Part shown: positions 1 through 7,968 of the stretch, one piece after another | Layout of the letters: the number at the start of each line of letters is the position of its first letter | How positions within the stretch are numbered: position 1 is the first letter of the stretch | Assembly (NCBI RefSeq): GCF_019455385.1 | Contig: NZ_JACOFR010000018.1 | Coordinates: 1 to 64,000 of the forward strand | Origin: Bradyrhizobium sp. BR 10289 | GTDB lineage: Bacteria; Pseudomonadota; Alphaproteobacteria; Rhizobiales; Xanthobacteraceae | Direction: 5' to 3' | DNA: 64,000 bases | Notes under the pieces: generated by a model | Told to the model about the DNA's origin: nothing | Databases searched by the model: none | The model's input: the letters and a program-made list of their open reading frames with translations, nothing else | Translations under genes and position numbers: made by a program

Positions 1-53
1 CGAGATCTACACTCGACTAGTCGTCGGCAGCGTCAGATGTGTATAAGAGACAG
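1..53 (+). other. Illumina Nextera adapter left on the contig end
   Basis: The bases read as the tail of the P5 flow-cell oligo (CGAGATCTACAC), an 8-base i5 index (TCGACTAG), the Nextera read-1 primer TCGTCGGCAGCGTC and the 19-base transposon mosaic end AGATGTGTATAAGAGACAG, which finishes at base 53. This is library sequence, not genome. Everything read through it, including the last residues of the first minus-strand frame, is artefact. Confidence 0.99.
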
Positions 54-478
54 GCAGGCGGCGCCGGCGGGGGTGGCGTCGGCGCATGCTGCTGCGGCGC
101 TGCAGCCGGAGGCGGCGCGGGCGGCTTGGGAGCGGCAGGGGGTGGCGGGGGCGGCGGAGGGGCCGGACGAGCTGCAGGCGGGGGCGGAGGTGGCGGCGGC
201 GCGGCCGGGCGCGGTGGTGCGGCTGCCGGAGGCGGCGCTGCAGGCGGATGAGGCGGTGCAGCCGCGGGCGGCGGTGCGGCCGGTCGCGCGGGCGCTGCAG
301 GCGGCGCAGCGCCCGGCGGTCCCTTCGGCGGCTGCTTCGGTTTTCCGTCAGGGCCAGTCTCTGGCTGCGCCTGTGCGACGACGAGCGGCGAAGCGACTTG
401 CGCATGCGATGCGGTATTGGCCAATTGCATCGCGGTCAGGGCCGTGGTCGCAAGCAGCACGAAACGAAGGTTGGTCAT
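54..478 (-). CDS. proline/alanine-rich secreted protein, 3' end missing
   Basis: This is the N-terminal 141 or so residues of an exported protein whose gene runs off the contig into adapter. The ATG at 478 follows GGGGAAG at a suitable distance; an in-frame TTG three codons upstream is less likely. Residues 1-27 form a signal peptide ending near SHAQ. The rest is almost pure low-complexity Pro/Ala (runs of PPPPPP, AAAPP) after a short stretch with a PDGKPKQPPKG sequence. Similar N-termini occur in Bradyrhizobium cell-envelope proteins, some with a C-terminal OmpA domain, but no globular domain is visible here, so the function is open. Such a GC-rich repeat is a likely reason the contig stops here. 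Confidence 0.75.
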
Positions 479-664
479 GGTGGTCAACTTCCCCGGAAGG
501 TTCTTTGACGAAGTGTTTTGATGAACAGCTACGCGTTAGGCCGGATTGTGGCGGGCGAAGCGGTCGCGGCCCGATTTATTTCTGCACGCAAATCACGTCA
601 CTATGGCAACGTTCATTGCGCATTCAGACGCAGGTTGCAATCGCCTCATCGGTGATGCTTCGCC

Positions 665-901
665 TCATCCATGATCCCGCGATGCGTCCGTTGCGGGATT
701 CGGCGTGAGCGGTCCGTTGGGCCCGCGTGACGGAATCTCTTCAGGCATGCGGCCCGGCAACTCGTCGGGCCGCGGCGATTCGCCGGGCTCGCGGACCGGC
801 GGTGTAATTTCAGGCTGCGGATTGCCCGGCGGGATTCCGGGCGGCGGCTCGGTCGGTGTGCCGGGTGTCGAGGGCGGAATCTCGGGCGGCTCGATCGGCA
901 T
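665..901 (-). CDS. small proline-rich protein, coupled to upstream flavoprotein
   Basis: This encodes 78 residues, strongly enriched in Pro, Glu and Gly, with repeated PPxxPPGxP-like units and no hydrophobic segment, so it is probably soluble and disordered. Its ATG overlaps the stop of the upstream PNPOx-like gene by one base (TAATG), which suggests translational coupling and argues that it is a real gene. The C-terminal part, with a GPNGP motif and a final DASRDHG, resembles hypothetical proteins I associate with Bradyrhizobium. No catalytic motif or known domain is visible. The composition could also arise from GC-rich non-coding sequence, which keeps confidence moderate. Confidence 0.6.
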   Translation of the reverse strand: MPIEPPEIPPSTPGTPTEPPPGIPPGNPQPEITPPVREPGESPRPDELPGRMPEEIPSRGPNGPLTPNPATDASRDHG

Positions 902-1386
902 TACATCGAAACCTTGCGGTTTTCGCCGATGTCGGGGCGTGTATTCGTCACCGCCGCAGCCGCCATCTTCACATAGGAGATCACGGTCCCCGGCGAATCC
1001 CAGAACTCTGCGTCGTCAGGCGTGACCTTGAGCACGCGGATGTTGGGATCCTCCGCTGAGTCCCACCACGCCTTTGCCGGCGTTGAGAACAGCTCCTTGA
1101 TCTTGGCGCGGTCGTTGGAAATCACGGCGGTGCCGGTCAGCGAAACGTATTTCTGGCTGCCGGCGTCCGCAAAAGACAGGTTGATCGAGGGATTTCGCGC
1201 GATTTCTTCGTCCTTGTGACGTCGCGCGTCGGTGAGGAAGAAAATCGTATTCGCGTCGCGATCGAGATAGGCGCTCATCGGCCGCGCGCGCAGTTTGTCA
1301 CCGTCGCGCGTCACCAGCATTGCGAAGCCGATTTTCTTCATCAGATCCCAGGCATGGTCCACATCGCGAGCATTATCGTTGGCCAT
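901..1386 (-). CDS. pyridoxamine 5'-phosphate oxidase-like FMN-binding protein
   Basis: This 161-residue protein belongs to the PNPOx-like split-barrel family of the general-stress-protein 26 type, which binds FMN or a related flavin; the substrate is usually unknown. The family signature is seen in the N-terminal half: an ATLVT-like strand (AMLVTRDG), RARPMSAYLD, and an IFFLTDARRHKDEEI stretch followed by NPSINLSFAD. The start at 1386 follows AAGGAG with six bases of spacing. The length is typical. It is translationally coupled to the proline-rich gene downstream. The VOC gene ends 72 bases upstream on the same strand, so the three may be co-transcribed. Confidence 0.88.
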   Translation of the reverse strand: MANDNARDVDHAWDLMKKIGFAMLVTRDGDKLRARPMSAYLDRDANTIFFLTDARRHKDEEIARNPSINLSFADAGSQKYVSLTGTAVISNDRAKIKELFSTPAKAWWDSAEDPNIRVLKVTPDDAEFWDSPGTVISYVKMAAAAVTNTRPDIGENRKVSM

Positions 1387-1458
1387 ATCGCGCTCCTTGC
1401 TGCAAGCAACGATAACGGGCTGCGCCGAACGATGTTCCAGCCAGAAGGGGAGACCTGC

Positions 1459-1845
1459 CTATTCCGGCGCGTGACAGACAGCCTCGATGTTGTGGCCATC
1501 AGGATCGAGCACGAACGCGCCATAGTAGTTCGCGTGATAATGCGGACGGATTCCGGGCGCGCCGTTGTCGCGGCCGCCCGCGGCCATCGCCGCGTTGTAG
1601 AACGCATCGACCGTGGCGCGGTCCTTTGCCGCGATGGCGATATGCACCGGCTTGTTCATCGCACCTTCGGCGCCGAACCAGAAGTCCGGCTTACCATTGG
1701 CGCCGAATCCTGCGGCCGCCGCGTGGCCGGTCTGCTCCGCCGTGACCTCCATGATCAGGCTGTAGTCGAGCGGCGCCAGCGCCTTGGCATAGAACGCCTT
1801 CGCACGCTCATAGTTGGAGACGGAAAAACCCAGATGGTCGATCAT
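1459..1845 (-). CDS. VOC family (glyoxalase/dioxygenase-like) protein
   Basis: A 128-residue single VOC domain. Residues 1-20 (MIDHLGFSVSNYERA) are the typical first beta strand with a metal-ligand His, a second His lies in PVHIAIAA, and FVLDPDGHNIEAV forms the C-terminal strand where the Glu ligand sits. The reading frame is open upstream to 1914, but the ATG at 1845 has GGGAGA in front of it and matches where family members begin. The metal-binding fold supports lyase, isomerase or binding functions, and the substrate cannot be read from sequence. It lies between the FkbM methyltransferase and the PNPOx-like gene on the same strand. Confidence 0.88.
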   Translation of the reverse strand: MIDHLGFSVSNYERAKAFYAKALAPLDYSLIMEVTAEQTGHAAAAGFGANGKPDFWFGAEGAMNKPVHIAIAAKDRATVDAFYNAAMAAGGRDNGAPGIRPHYHANYYGAFVLDPDGHNIEAVCHAPE

Positions 1846-1867
1846 CGCAAATCTCCCTTGCTCACGG

Positions 1868-2725
1868 TTAGCGTGACAAGAACGTATTGCTCCGCGTCTT
1901 GCGCGCAATCGCAAAACCGCGCGCGACCATGTCAGCGATACAATCCTGCTGCCATTCGTTTTGTGACAGATGCTCGATCACGACTGCGCGCGGCCACAGC
2001 GATGGCGGCGCATCGCGGAAGAAGCCGATCAGCACGCGGTCTTCAAATCCCTCGACATCGATCTTGAGTGAATCGACCTGGCCGACACCCGCTTCGTCCA
2101 GGATGCGCGTCAGCCGCAACGACGGCACCTTGATCGCCTCCGCGCTCGCGGTACCGGTCACGACATGCGTGGCGCCGAGATTGCCGCCGCCGCTTTCGAT
2201 CATCAGTTCGCCATCGCCGTCACCCGCGGCGGCCTGCACCAGACGCACCTGCTTCGCTTTCGATGCGGCGTGGTTGAAGGAGAGACGTCCAAAGGTCAGC
2301 GGATGCGGCTCGATCGCGACCACCTTGCCCGAGGGGCCGACATGTCGGGCCATCACAAGTGCAAAGGTGCCGACATTGGCGCCGACATCGACGAAGGTGC
2401 CGCCTGTCGGCGTGTGCTGGCGCAGGAAGTCGAGCTCGTCGAGATTGTAATCGGGGTTGAACAGCGCGCCGCGCTCGGTGGCGCTGCCCTGGTGGTAGAG
2501 GCGGAACGAGGCGCCCTGATACTGCACGTCGAGCGGACCGCCGCGCAGCAGATTGACCAGTCGCGACATCCACGGACGGAAGGCCCCGCGCTTCAGCCCC
2601 GATTGTTGCGCAAGGCGAATGATCGCGGCTTGCGCGGCGTTCGGCGCAAACGCACCGAACGGCGCGGTGGAAAGGGCGTTGTCGGGCGTCACGCAGGCGG
2701 TCCTCGTTACAGGCGGCGCATGCAT
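1868..2725 (-). CDS. FkbM family methyltransferase
   Basis: A class I SAM-dependent methyltransferase of the FkbM family, which typically O-methylates sugars of glycolipids, polysaccharides or secondary metabolites. The SAM-binding motif I is FVDVGANVGTFA near residue 125, followed by VVAIEPHPLTFGRLSFN (motif II acidic residue) and SLKIDVEGFEDRVL, the family hallmark, toward the C terminus. An upstream open stretch to 2788 runs into the ABC transporter's 3' end and part of a dispersed repeat, so I take the ATG at 2725, giving 285 residues. The ribosome-binding site in front of it is weak. The acceptor substrate is not evident from the neighbours. Confidence 0.85.
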   Translation of the reverse strand: MHAPPVTRTACVTPDNALSTAPFGAFAPNAAQAAIIRLAQQSGLKRGAFRPWMSRLVNLLRGGPLDVQYQGASFRLYHQGSATERGALFNPDYNLDELDFLRQHTPTGGTFVDVGANVGTFALVMARHVGPSGKVVAIEPHPLTFGRLSFNHAASKAKQVRLVQAAAGDGDGELMIESGGGNLGATHVVTGTASAEAIKVPSLRLTRILDEAGVGQVDSLKIDVEGFEDRVLIGFFRDAPPSLWPRAVVIEHLSQNEWQQDCIADMVARGFAIARKTRSNTFLSR

Positions 2726-2760
2726 AGCCGGTTTTTGGGGGGACTCCAATCGACGGTTTT

Positions 2761-2777
2761 GTAGCCCGGATGGAGCG
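2761..2777. repeat. half-copy of the GTAGCCCGGATGGAGCG palindromic repeat
   Basis: The bases read GTAGCCCGGATGGAGCG, identical to one arm of the inverted repeat at 17949-18035. No opposing arm follows; the ABC transporter stop codon begins eight bases later. It looks like a truncated remnant between two genes. Confidence 0.6.
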
Positions 2778-2784
2778 CAGAGCC

Positions 2785-4752
2785 TCACGCCGCCTTCTTC
2801 GACGGCGCCTTGCGCTGTCTCAAGAATCGCCCGAGCAGCCTGCGCTTGCCCTTGCGCGGGATCAGGTCGATATCGCTGACGAGCTTGGCGCCGCCCTTGC
2901 GCCGCTCCAGCACGATCTTGCGGCTGTGGAAGGCCTCGAGCTCGACCCGATGCGCGACGCTGACGATCGTCGCCTTTGGCAGCTCGTCGGTGACCATCTG
3001 CATCATCTTGTCCTGGCTCTTCTCGTCCAGCGCCGAAGTCGCTTCATCGAGCACAATGATATCGGGGTTGTGCAGCAAGAGCCGCGCGAAGGCGAGGCGC
3101 TGCTTTTCGCCGCCTGACAGCGTCTGGTCCCACGGACCCTCTTCCTCGATCTTCTCCTTGAGATGGTCGAGGCCGACCTTGTGCAGGGCCTCGCCGATCT
3201 GTTCGACATTCCAGTCGTCCTCGGCGCCGGGATAGGCGACGGCACGGCGCAGGCTGCCTGACGGCACATAAGGCCTTTGCGGCAGCATGAACAGCCGCCG
3301 GTCGGAATGGAAATTGACGCTGCCGCCACCCCACGGCCACAGCCCCGCGATGGCCCGCACCAGCGTGCTCTTGCCGGTGCCGGATTCGCCGGCGACCAAG
3401 AGGCGCTCGCCGGGCTCGATCACCACCTCGGTCTCGCCGACCACCGCTGTGCCGTCGTCGAGCGAAACGGACAGATCCTTGAGCTCCAGCATCGCCTCGT
3501 TGCTGGTCTCGCCGCGCTTGATGCGGCCGATTCCGTCGCCCCGCTCGGCGCGCTCGAGGCCGTCGAGCGACATCATCAGCGAGGCGATGCGGCGCGCGCA
3601 GGCGTTCCAGTCCGCGAGCCGCGGATAATTGTCGACCAGCCAGCCGAACGCGCTCTGCACGATGGTGAAGGCGGAGGCCGCCTGCATCACCTGTCCGAGG
3701 CTCATGCTGCCGTCGAGGAATTTCGGCGCACACAACAGCAGCGGCACGACCGGTGCAACCAGGCTCGATCCCTGCGACACCAGCGTGGTGCGCATGTGCT
3801 GGCCGGCGAGCCGCGCCCATTGCCGCAGCACGTTGGTGAAATTGCGGTCGATGCCTTCGCGCTCTTCCTGCTCGCCCCCGAGCAGCGCGATGCTTTCGCC
3901 GTTCTCGCGCACGCGCGTCAGCGTATACCGGAAATCGGCTTCCGCCTGGTTCTTGTCCTCGGAGACCTGCACGAATTGGCGGCCGATCATCAGGATCGAG
4001 CCCGAAGCGATCGCGGCGTAGAGCATCGCGGCAATCACGAGAAAGCCGGGAATGGTGATGGTCGAGCCACCGAGCGTCACGGTGAGCGCGCCGCCGATGG
4101 TCCAGAGCACGACGATGAAGGTCGCAGCCGACAGCAGCGCCGAAGTCACGCCGGCAAGGAAATCCACGGGCGAATCGGTCGCGACACGCAGATCCTCCGC
4201 GATGCGGTATTCCGGGTTCTTGTGGTCACCGCCGACGAGGTTGAGCTGGTAATAGCGCCCGTTCTTGAGCCAGCGCGTCACCACGCTGTTGGTCAGCCAG
4301 GCACGCCAGCGCCGCTGGATACCCATCCGCGCGAACACCTGCGCGACACCGAGCACGATGCTACCGATCGCGAGCGGGAAGAACATCGCGGTGAGATGGA
4401 AGACGGTGGTCGCATCGCGTTTCTCGATGGCGTCGAAGATCGCGCGATTCCAGACATTGATGCCGTACTGGAAGCCGACGGTGAGGACGATCAGCACCAC
4501 GAGGCCGATCGAGAACGGCCAGGCCAGCCGGTCGCCGTTGCGGCCCCAGAAGCCGCGTGCGCTGATCCAGAACCGCGTCAGCAGATAGTCCTTGCGGGCC
4601 TGCTCGGCCTCTTCGGGCGAGAGCTCGGGATCGGGCTCGACCACCTCGGGTGGCGGCGGGGTGACCTCGTCGCCGTTCTCGCCCTTGATCTCGACGATGG
4701 GCGGCTTCTTGCCCCGATTGTCCCGCTTGCGCTTCTCGGCCGTGTTTTGCAT
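2785..4752 (-). CDS. BacA/SbmA-like ABC transporter (fused permease and ATPase)
   Basis: A 655-residue half-transporter combining an SbmA/BacA-type membrane domain with its own nucleotide-binding domain, the architecture of rhizobial BclA and E. coli YddA. Residues 1-60 are cytosolic, charged and proline-rich. About six membrane segments follow (roughly 75-390), including the family-typical FQYGINVWNRAIFDAIEKRD. The ATPase has Walker A GESGTGKST near 453, signature LSGGEKQR near 543, Walker B IIVLDEATSALD near 563 and an H-loop SVAHR near 600. Members import antimicrobial peptides or very-long-chain lipid precursors; BclA protects Bradyrhizobium from plant NCR peptides. Bradyrhizobium carries several paralogues, so I do not assign the bclA symbol. 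Confidence 0.88.
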   Translation of the reverse strand: MQNTAEKRKRDNRGKKPPIVEIKGENGDEVTPPPPEVVEPDPELSPEEAEQARKDYLLTRFWISARGFWGRNGDRLAWPFSIGLVVLIVLTVGFQYGINVWNRAIFDAIEKRDATTVFHLTAMFFPLAIGSIVLGVAQVFARMGIQRRWRAWLTNSVVTRWLKNGRYYQLNLVGGDHKNPEYRIAEDLRVATDSPVDFLAGVTSALLSAATFIVVLWTIGGALTVTLGGSTITIPGFLVIAAMLYAAIASGSILMIGRQFVQVSEDKNQAEADFRYTLTRVRENGESIALLGGEQEEREGIDRNFTNVLRQWARLAGQHMRTTLVSQGSSLVAPVVPLLLCAPKFLDGSMSLGQVMQAASAFTIVQSAFGWLVDNYPRLADWNACARRIASLMMSLDGLERAERGDGIGRIKRGETSNEAMLELKDLSVSLDDGTAVVGETEVVIEPGERLLVAGESGTGKSTLVRAIAGLWPWGGGSVNFHSDRRLFMLPQRPYVPSGSLRRAVAYPGAEDDWNVEQIGEALHKVGLDHLKEKIEEEGPWDQTLSGGEKQRLAFARLLLHNPDIIVLDEATSALDEKSQDKMMQMVTDELPKATIVSVAHRVELEAFHSRKIVLERRKGGAKLVSDIDLIPRKGKRRLLGRFLRQRKAPSKKAA

Positions 4753-4805
4753 GGCCGGACAACGCGAGGGAACTCAGGCGGTTCCCGTCGGTTCCATGCC
4801 ACCCT

Positions 4806-6947
4806 TCACTCGGCGGCGCCGTCCCGCACCCGCCGCAGCCGCGCGGCCCTGTGCAACGCCTGCGACAGCTCCTCGATCGAATAGGGCTTTTGCACGAGAT
4901 CGAAACCGAGGGGGCCCTCCTGCGCCAGCGCCTCGCTGTAACCGGTCGTCAGCACGATCGGCACGCCGATGCCGCGATCGCGGATCGCATGCGCGAGATC
5001 GAGGCCGGTCATGCCAGGCATCACCACGTCCGAGAACACGACGTCGAAACGATCGGCGTCCACGTCCAATTCGGCCAACGCATCATTGGCATTGTCGACG
5101 AGCGTGATGCTGTAGCCGAGCTCGGTGAGCCCATCGGCCGCGAAATTGGCGAGCTCGATATTGTCCTCGACCAGCAGCACCGACATGCCGCTGCCGTCCG
5201 CCGCCGCGGGGGCCGTGTTCGGCGCCAGCTGCTGCGGCAGCAGGGCCGCCGGGACGCGCGGCAGATAGAGCGAGAACGTGCTGCCCTGTCCCACCTCGCT
5301 GGTGACCGTCACCTCGCCGCCGGACTGCCGGGCGAAGCCGAACACCTGGGAGAGGCCGAGACCGGTGCCGTGACCGACCTGCTTGGTGGTGAAGAACGGC
5401 TCGAAGATGCGCTCGAGCCGCGCGGCGGGAATGCCGATTCCGGTATCACGAACCGCGATGCTGACGAAGCCGTAACTGCCCATGAGATGCGCCAGCGTGT
5501 CCGGAACGTTTGTCGCCGGTTCGACCGTGAAGGCGATCCGGCCCTTGCCCTGCATGGCATCGCGCGCATTGGTCGCCATGTTGATCAGCGCCGTCTCGAA
5601 CTGGCTGGCATCGGCATTGACGAGGCAGGCCTCGCCCGGCAGCCGCATGGTGATCTCGATGGCGGGCCCGAGCAGCGTGGCGAGCATGTCGTGCAGCGAC
5701 TGCACGCGCTGGCCGACGTCGAACACTTCCGGCTTCAGGGTCTGGCGCCGTGCGAAGGCGAGCAGCTGCGAGGTCAGCCTGGCGGCACGCGCGACCGCAT
5801 CCGCGATCGCGGTGATGTAGCGCTGCCGCCGCTCTTCCGTCAGCTGCGGCCGATTCAACAGGTCGACCGAGGCGCGGATCACCGTGAGCAGATTGTTGAA
5901 GTCGTGCGCGACACCGCCGGTGAGCTGACCGAGCGCCTCGAGGCGCTGGCTGTGCTTGAGCGCCTCCTCGGCCTCGCGTCGCTTTGCCGCCTCGAGCTGG
6001 AGATGCTGGGTGCGCCTGAACGCGAAGGCGAGCAGCAGAAACAGCAGCGCGGTCGCGGGAATGCCGAACACAAGGTGCTGGCCCATGGTGGCGTACCAGC
6101 GCGCGCGAATCGCGGAGGTCTCGAGCCCCGCACTGATATAGATCGGATATTCGGCGACGCGCCTGTAGCCGATGCGGCGCTCGATCCCGTCCGACGGCCA
6201 GGCAATCGTCATGAGCCCCTGCGCCGGGTGCGCGGCGATCTCGCGCCCGACCGGTCCGCCCGGATCGAGCCGGAGGTCGCCGTCGCGGCGCGGGAAATGC
6301 GCCAGCAGCACGCCGTCGGCGCGGCCCATCGCGAAGAAGCTGCCGGGATCGGACCCGATCCTGGCGTAAAAGCTCTCGAAATATTCCGGCAGGACCGAGG
6401 CCTGGATCACGCCGATGAAGCTGCCGTCGTCGGTCTCGCGGCGCCGGCTGACACCGAAGAACCGCGCGCCCTGATAGGGCGCGCGCGGCGTCAGCGACGC
6501 ACCGATGAAGCTTCCAATGTTCTGGTCGACATGAGCGATGAAATAATCGCGGTCGGCAAAGCTCTGTTCGGGCGGCGGCGAGGCGAGACTATTGACCAGC
6601 GACTTCCCGCTGGCATCGAAGATCCAAGCGGATTTGAGTTGCGGCAGCGCATCGCTCAGGCGCTTCAGGCGGCGGTGCAGCGCCGGCTCGCGTGCGCGGA
6701 TGACATCGTCGGGAAGGCCGCGCACAACCTCGTTGATCTCGGCGAGGCTGCGGTCGATGGTCTCGAACACCTTCAGCGCGTGCTCATGCGCGACATCGAG
6801 CGTGCGCTCGATCTCGCGGTCGGCGATATCCTTGGTCGAGGTGTAGGAAATCGTGGCGGCGATGGCGAACAGCGCAATCGGCAGCGCCAGGGATGCAGCC
6901 ATCATCCACTGCAACAGTCTCAGCGAGTTGCGTTGTGCGCCCTGCAC
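4806..6947 (-). CDS. hybrid sensor histidine kinase with periplasmic Cache-type sensor
   Basis: A 713-residue membrane kinase. TM1 lies at about 14-35, a large periplasmic region resembling a double Cache sensor at 36-290, and TM2 at 292-310. Then come the dimerisation/phosphoacceptor helix with GGVAHDFNNLL (His348), an HATPase domain (N-box NMATNARDAM, G1 DTGIGIP, G2 GHGTGLGLS) and a C-terminal receiver (acidic LLVEDN, phosphoacceptor in VVFSDVVMPG, Lys in VQKPYS). The start is GTG with GGAG seven bases upstream; no better ATG exists nearby. Small-molecule sensing is likely, but no ligand can be named. No separate response regulator is adjacent, so the phosphorelay partner is encoded elsewhere. 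Confidence 0.92.
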   Translation of the reverse strand: MQGAQRNSLRLLQWMMAASLALPIALFAIAATISYTSTKDIADREIERTLDVAHEHALKVFETIDRSLAEINEVVRGLPDDVIRAREPALHRRLKRLSDALPQLKSAWIFDASGKSLVNSLASPPPEQSFADRDYFIAHVDQNIGSFIGASLTPRAPYQGARFFGVSRRRETDDGSFIGVIQASVLPEYFESFYARIGSDPGSFFAMGRADGVLLAHFPRRDGDLRLDPGGPVGREIAAHPAQGLMTIAWPSDGIERRIGYRRVAEYPIYISAGLETSAIRARWYATMGQHLVFGIPATALLFLLLAFAFRRTQHLQLEAAKRREAEEALKHSQRLEALGQLTGGVAHDFNNLLTVIRASVDLLNRPQLTEERRQRYITAIADAVARAARLTSQLLAFARRQTLKPEVFDVGQRVQSLHDMLATLLGPAIEITMRLPGEACLVNADASQFETALINMATNARDAMQGKGRIAFTVEPATNVPDTLAHLMGSYGFVSIAVRDTGIGIPAARLERIFEPFFTTKQVGHGTGLGLSQVFGFARQSGGEVTVTSEVGQGSTFSLYLPRVPAALLPQQLAPNTAPAAADGSGMSVLLVEDNIELANFAADGLTELGYSITLVDNANDALAELDVDADRFDVVFSDVVMPGMTGLDLAHAIRDRGIGVPIVLTTGYSEALAQEGPLGFDLVQKPYSIEELSQALHRAARLRRVRDGAAE

Positions 6948-7143
6948 GATCGCTCCGGTCCCCCGACCGGAGAGCTTACGCGAATTTCACGCTGGGAAGA
7001 AAGCGGGTTATGGCCGGAACCGGAGGTTGCGAATCCAGAGGTTCGCGCGCGGCACGGATTGAGAGAAAAATCTCCTCGAATCCGTACTGACTTTAGAATG
7101 CCCCGGCCATTCGGGCCGGAGCGTCGATGCGCGAGGGGGCGGG

Positions 7144-7926
7144 CTAGATCTGGCGCTCGACCATCTTGAGCTTGAGCTCGGCGATGGCTTCGGCCGGGTT
7201 CAGGCCCTTCGGGCAGGCCTTGGCGCAGTTCATGATGGTGTGGCAGCGGTAGAGGCGGAACGGATCCTCGAGATTGTCGAGCCGCTCGCCGGTAGCCTCG
7301 TCGCGGGAGTCGGAGACCCAGCGGTTGGCCTGGAGCAGTGCGGCGGGACCGAGATAGCGGTCGCTGTTCCACCAATAGCTCGGGCACGAGGTCGAGCAGC
7401 AGGCGCAGAGGATGCACTCGTAGAGACCGTCGAGCTTCTCGCGGTCCTCGTGGCTCTGCTTCCATTCCTTCTGCGGCGTCGGCGAGGTCGTCTTCAGCCA
7501 CGGTTCGACCGAGGCGTACTGCGCGTAGAAATTGGTCAGGTCGGGGACGAGGTCCTTCACGACCGGCTGGTGCGGCAGCGGGTTGATCTTCACCGCGCCG
7601 TCCTTCACGTCGTGCATCGAGCGCGTGCAGGCCAGCGTGTTCTGGCCGTCGATGTTCATGGCGCAGGAGCCGCAGACGCCTTCGCGGCAGGAGCGGCGGA
7701 AGGTCAGCGAGGGATCGATGTGGTTCTTGATCCAGATCAGGCCGTCCAGCACCATCGGGCCGCAATCGTGGATATCGACGTAATAGGTGTCGACGCTCGG
7801 ATTCTTGCCGTCGTCCGGATTCCAGCGATAGACGCGGAATTCGCGCGTCTCAGTCGCGCCCGGAGGCTTCGGCCAGGTCTTGCCGCCAGTGATCTTGGAG
7901 TTCTTCGGAAGTGCGAATTCAACCAT
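7144..7926 (-). CDS. sdhB: succinate dehydrogenase iron-sulfur subunit
   Basis: The iron-sulfur subunit of complex II passes electrons from the SdhA flavin to ubiquinone at the inner membrane. All cluster ligands are visible: the [2Fe-2S] set Cys80, Cys85, Cys88 and Cys100 in CREGVCGSC; the [4Fe-4S] and [3Fe-4S] sets in CILCACCSTSC (171-181) and around Cys228, Cys234 and Cys238 in CHTIMNCAKACPKG. At 260 residues it has the normal alphaproteobacterial length. It is the last gene of the sdhCDAB operon, 42 bases after sdhA. A GC-rich hairpin lies just past its stop (7103-7119) but lacks a T-run. Confidence 0.98.
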   Translation of the reverse strand: MVEFALPKNSKITGGKTWPKPPGATETREFRVYRWNPDDGKNPSVDTYYVDIHDCGPMVLDGLIWIKNHIDPSLTFRRSCREGVCGSCAMNIDGQNTLACTRSMHDVKDGAVKINPLPHQPVVKDLVPDLTNFYAQYASVEPWLKTTSPTPQKEWKQSHEDREKLDGLYECILCACCSTSCPSYWWNSDRYLGPAALLQANRWVSDSRDEATGERLDNLEDPFRLYRCHTIMNCAKACPKGLNPAEAIAELKLKMVERQI

Positions 7927-7968
7927 TTCGATAAAGCTTTCGCTGTTCGCTCAGTACACGCGCGTCGA

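Noticed and set aside
37..708. Plus-strand frames beginning in the adapter
   Set aside because: Their starts are in library sequence (MCIRDR and similar are typical adapter translations), and the bodies are antisense to a Pro/Ala repeat.
7103..7119. Hairpin CCGGCC/GGCCGG after sdhB as a terminator
   Set aside because: The stem is only six pairs and no T-run follows on the minus strand, so termination is not supported.
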